Below are positions 13,672 to 14,295 of a stretch of DNA of 14,295 nt, in pieces; positions within the stretch are counted from its first letter, which is position 1, and the number at the start of each line of letters is the position of its first letter. Both the position numbers and the translations under genes were made by a program. Source of the DNA: Cloacimonetes bacterium UBA5835. GTDB taxonomy: Bacteria; Cloacimonadota; Cloacimonadia; Cloacimonadales; Cloacimonadaceae. The notes beneath the pieces are model-generated. The model saw only the letters and a list, made by a program, of their open reading frames with translations, was not told where the DNA came from and did no database searches. The stretch is from contig DJGX01000024.1 in assembly GCA_002432865.1 (NCBI GenBank), forward strand, positions 1 through 14,295, read 5' to 3'.

Positions 13672-14109
13672 ATGAAAGTTAAATACCGTAACGCACTGAA
13701 AAGTTATCAGGGTAAGAACGATGGAATGGTGTATTATTACAATTCCCGTCTTAAAAAATCAATATGCCGCCGATATGCTTACCCCAAAATTACCCAAAAT
13801 AATTTGCATTTTGCCCAAATTAACCATAACCTAAAAGAACTTAATCCCTCGGAAGGATATAAATCCGACTTGAAAATGTATGCGAATATTATTAAAGCAG
13901 ACAAAAAGGAAAAAGGATATATCTGCTGGAATAATGTTTACCGAAAACTAATGTTCGCTCTGGCTAAAGATAAAGATCTGGATCTGGCATCCCTTACCCG
14001 CGAGGATATTTATAGCCAAAACCTGCCCTGTAAAACAGTAAAAGAGAGTATTGAAGCCGGTTATCTATCACCAGTTGAGGGATACCAAACCTTTGTCCAC
14101 GAGTTATAG
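13672..14109 (+). CDS. Uncharacterised 145-aa basic protein next to the origin
   Basis: I do not recognise this protein. It is rich in Lys, Tyr and Asn, with no signal peptide, membrane helix or known catalytic motif. Visible features are a basic, Tyr-rich N-terminus (VKYRNALKSYQG, MVYYYNSRLKKSICRRYAYP) and a C-terminal half with predicted helices (NNVYRKLMFALAKDKDLDLASLTREDIY, CKTVKESIEAGYLSPVEGY). There are three cysteines (C32, C84, C119), too scattered for a typical zinc site. The start is the ATG at 13672, because GGAG lies at 13661-13664 about 7 nt upstream; an in-frame ATG at 13624 lies above this site and inside the promoter region. It is the only plus-strand gene, read away from the origin. 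Its TAG stop is part of the first unit of the repeat array. The ordered reading frame, ribosome site and promoter support a real gene, perhaps nucleic-acid binding given its charge. Confidence 0.8.
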   Translation: MKVKYRNALKSYQGKNDGMVYYYNSRLKKSICRRYAYPKITQNNLHFAQINHNLKELNPSEGYKSDLKMYANIIKADKKEKGYICWNNVYRKLMFALAKDKDLDLASLTREDIYSQNLPCKTVKESIEAGYLSPVEGYQTFVHEL

Positions 14110-14295
14110 AAACAAGGATTTCTTTTTCGAAACGAGGATTTCTTTTTAGAAACAAGGATTTAAGGATTTTAGGATTAAGAGGAATTCTTTTTCGAAACGA
14201 GGATTTAAGGATTTCTTTTCCGAAACGAGGATTTAAGGATTTTAGGATTAAGAGGATTTATTTTAGAAACAAGGATTTAAGGATTTTAGGATTAA
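14109..14295 (+). repeat. Degenerate GAAAC(A/G)AGGATT repeat array
   Basis: Six units beginning GAAAC(A/G)AGGATT start at 14109, 14129, 14149, 14194, 14222 and 14266, so spacings are 20, 20, 45, 28 and 44. Long units continue with TTAAGGATTTTAGGATTAAG and end in a T-rich stretch before the next GAAAC. Short units lack one or more of these 8-10-nt blocks. Units alternate between AAACAAGG and AAACGAGG. The array starts at the last base of the 145-aa gene and runs past the window end. A single inverted copy lies at 76-102. Spacing is irregular, with no unique spacers, so it is not a CRISPR. Confidence 0.85.

Noticed and set aside
14109..14295. CRISPR array
   Set aside because: Unit spacing is irregular (20, 20, 45, 28, 44), the intervals are built from the same blocks and not unique spacers, and no cas gene is present.

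Overview
The window is an AT-rich bacterial chromosome segment around a probable replication origin. It looks like a didermic, FCB-type bacterium. The clues are two lipoproteins with lipoboxes, periplasmic SurA/PpiC chaperones, YajC, and a very large secreted protein ending in a type IX-like 'YPNP...NGIYFLRL' sorting domain. The gene mix, a dnaA not followed by dnaN, and the GGATT-rich interspersed repeats would fit Cloacimonadota (Cloacimonas-like). That placement is an inference and was not tested by any search.

Layout, left to right. Positions 1-154 are non-coding: a perfect 12-bp hairpin, a degenerate REP-like element with a 39-bp period, one inverted copy of the GGATT repeat that also ends the window, and a tandem ATCTGCGTG. 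Positions 155-11240 are an almost unbroken run of eleven minus-strand genes. In transcription order (right to left) these are a DNRLRE-like lipoprotein, a PpiC-like lipoprotein, a SurA-like isomerase, pgpA, yajC, def, fmt, a DUF116 membrane protein, a PDZ-less HtrA-type protease, a multidomain secreted metallophosphoesterase and a radical SAM/SPASM-like protein. Most junctions overlap by 1-11 nt (ATGA or TAATG), so translational coupling is likely. The only sizeable internal gap is 116 nt, at 9095-9210.

Positions 11241-11697 hold eight clustered DnaA boxes, phased AATATAA repeats and two hairpins, followed by dnaA (minus strand, 11698-13029). Positions 13030-13671 hold three more perfect DnaA boxes, a likely dnaA promoter, several hairpins, a pyrimidine-rich palindromic element, and a promoter with paired TTTGTCACC sites. 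These sites precede the only plus-strand gene, a 145-aa protein I do not recognise. Boxes on both sides of dnaA, plus the strand switch, suggest a bipartite oriC. The window ends in a 187-bp degenerate array of GAAAC(A/G)AGGATT units that overlaps the stop codon of the 145-aa gene.

Functionally, the minus-strand run combines envelope protein traffic and quality control (YajC, SurA-like, PpiC lipoprotein, HtrA-like), phospholipid synthesis (PgpA) and the start and end of N-terminal formyl-methionine handling (Fmt, Def). I saw no CRISPR, prophage, tRNA, rRNA or intact insertion sequence. No clearly new multi-gene system is visible. The most unusual material is the origin architecture, the repeats at both ends and the small gene next to the origin.
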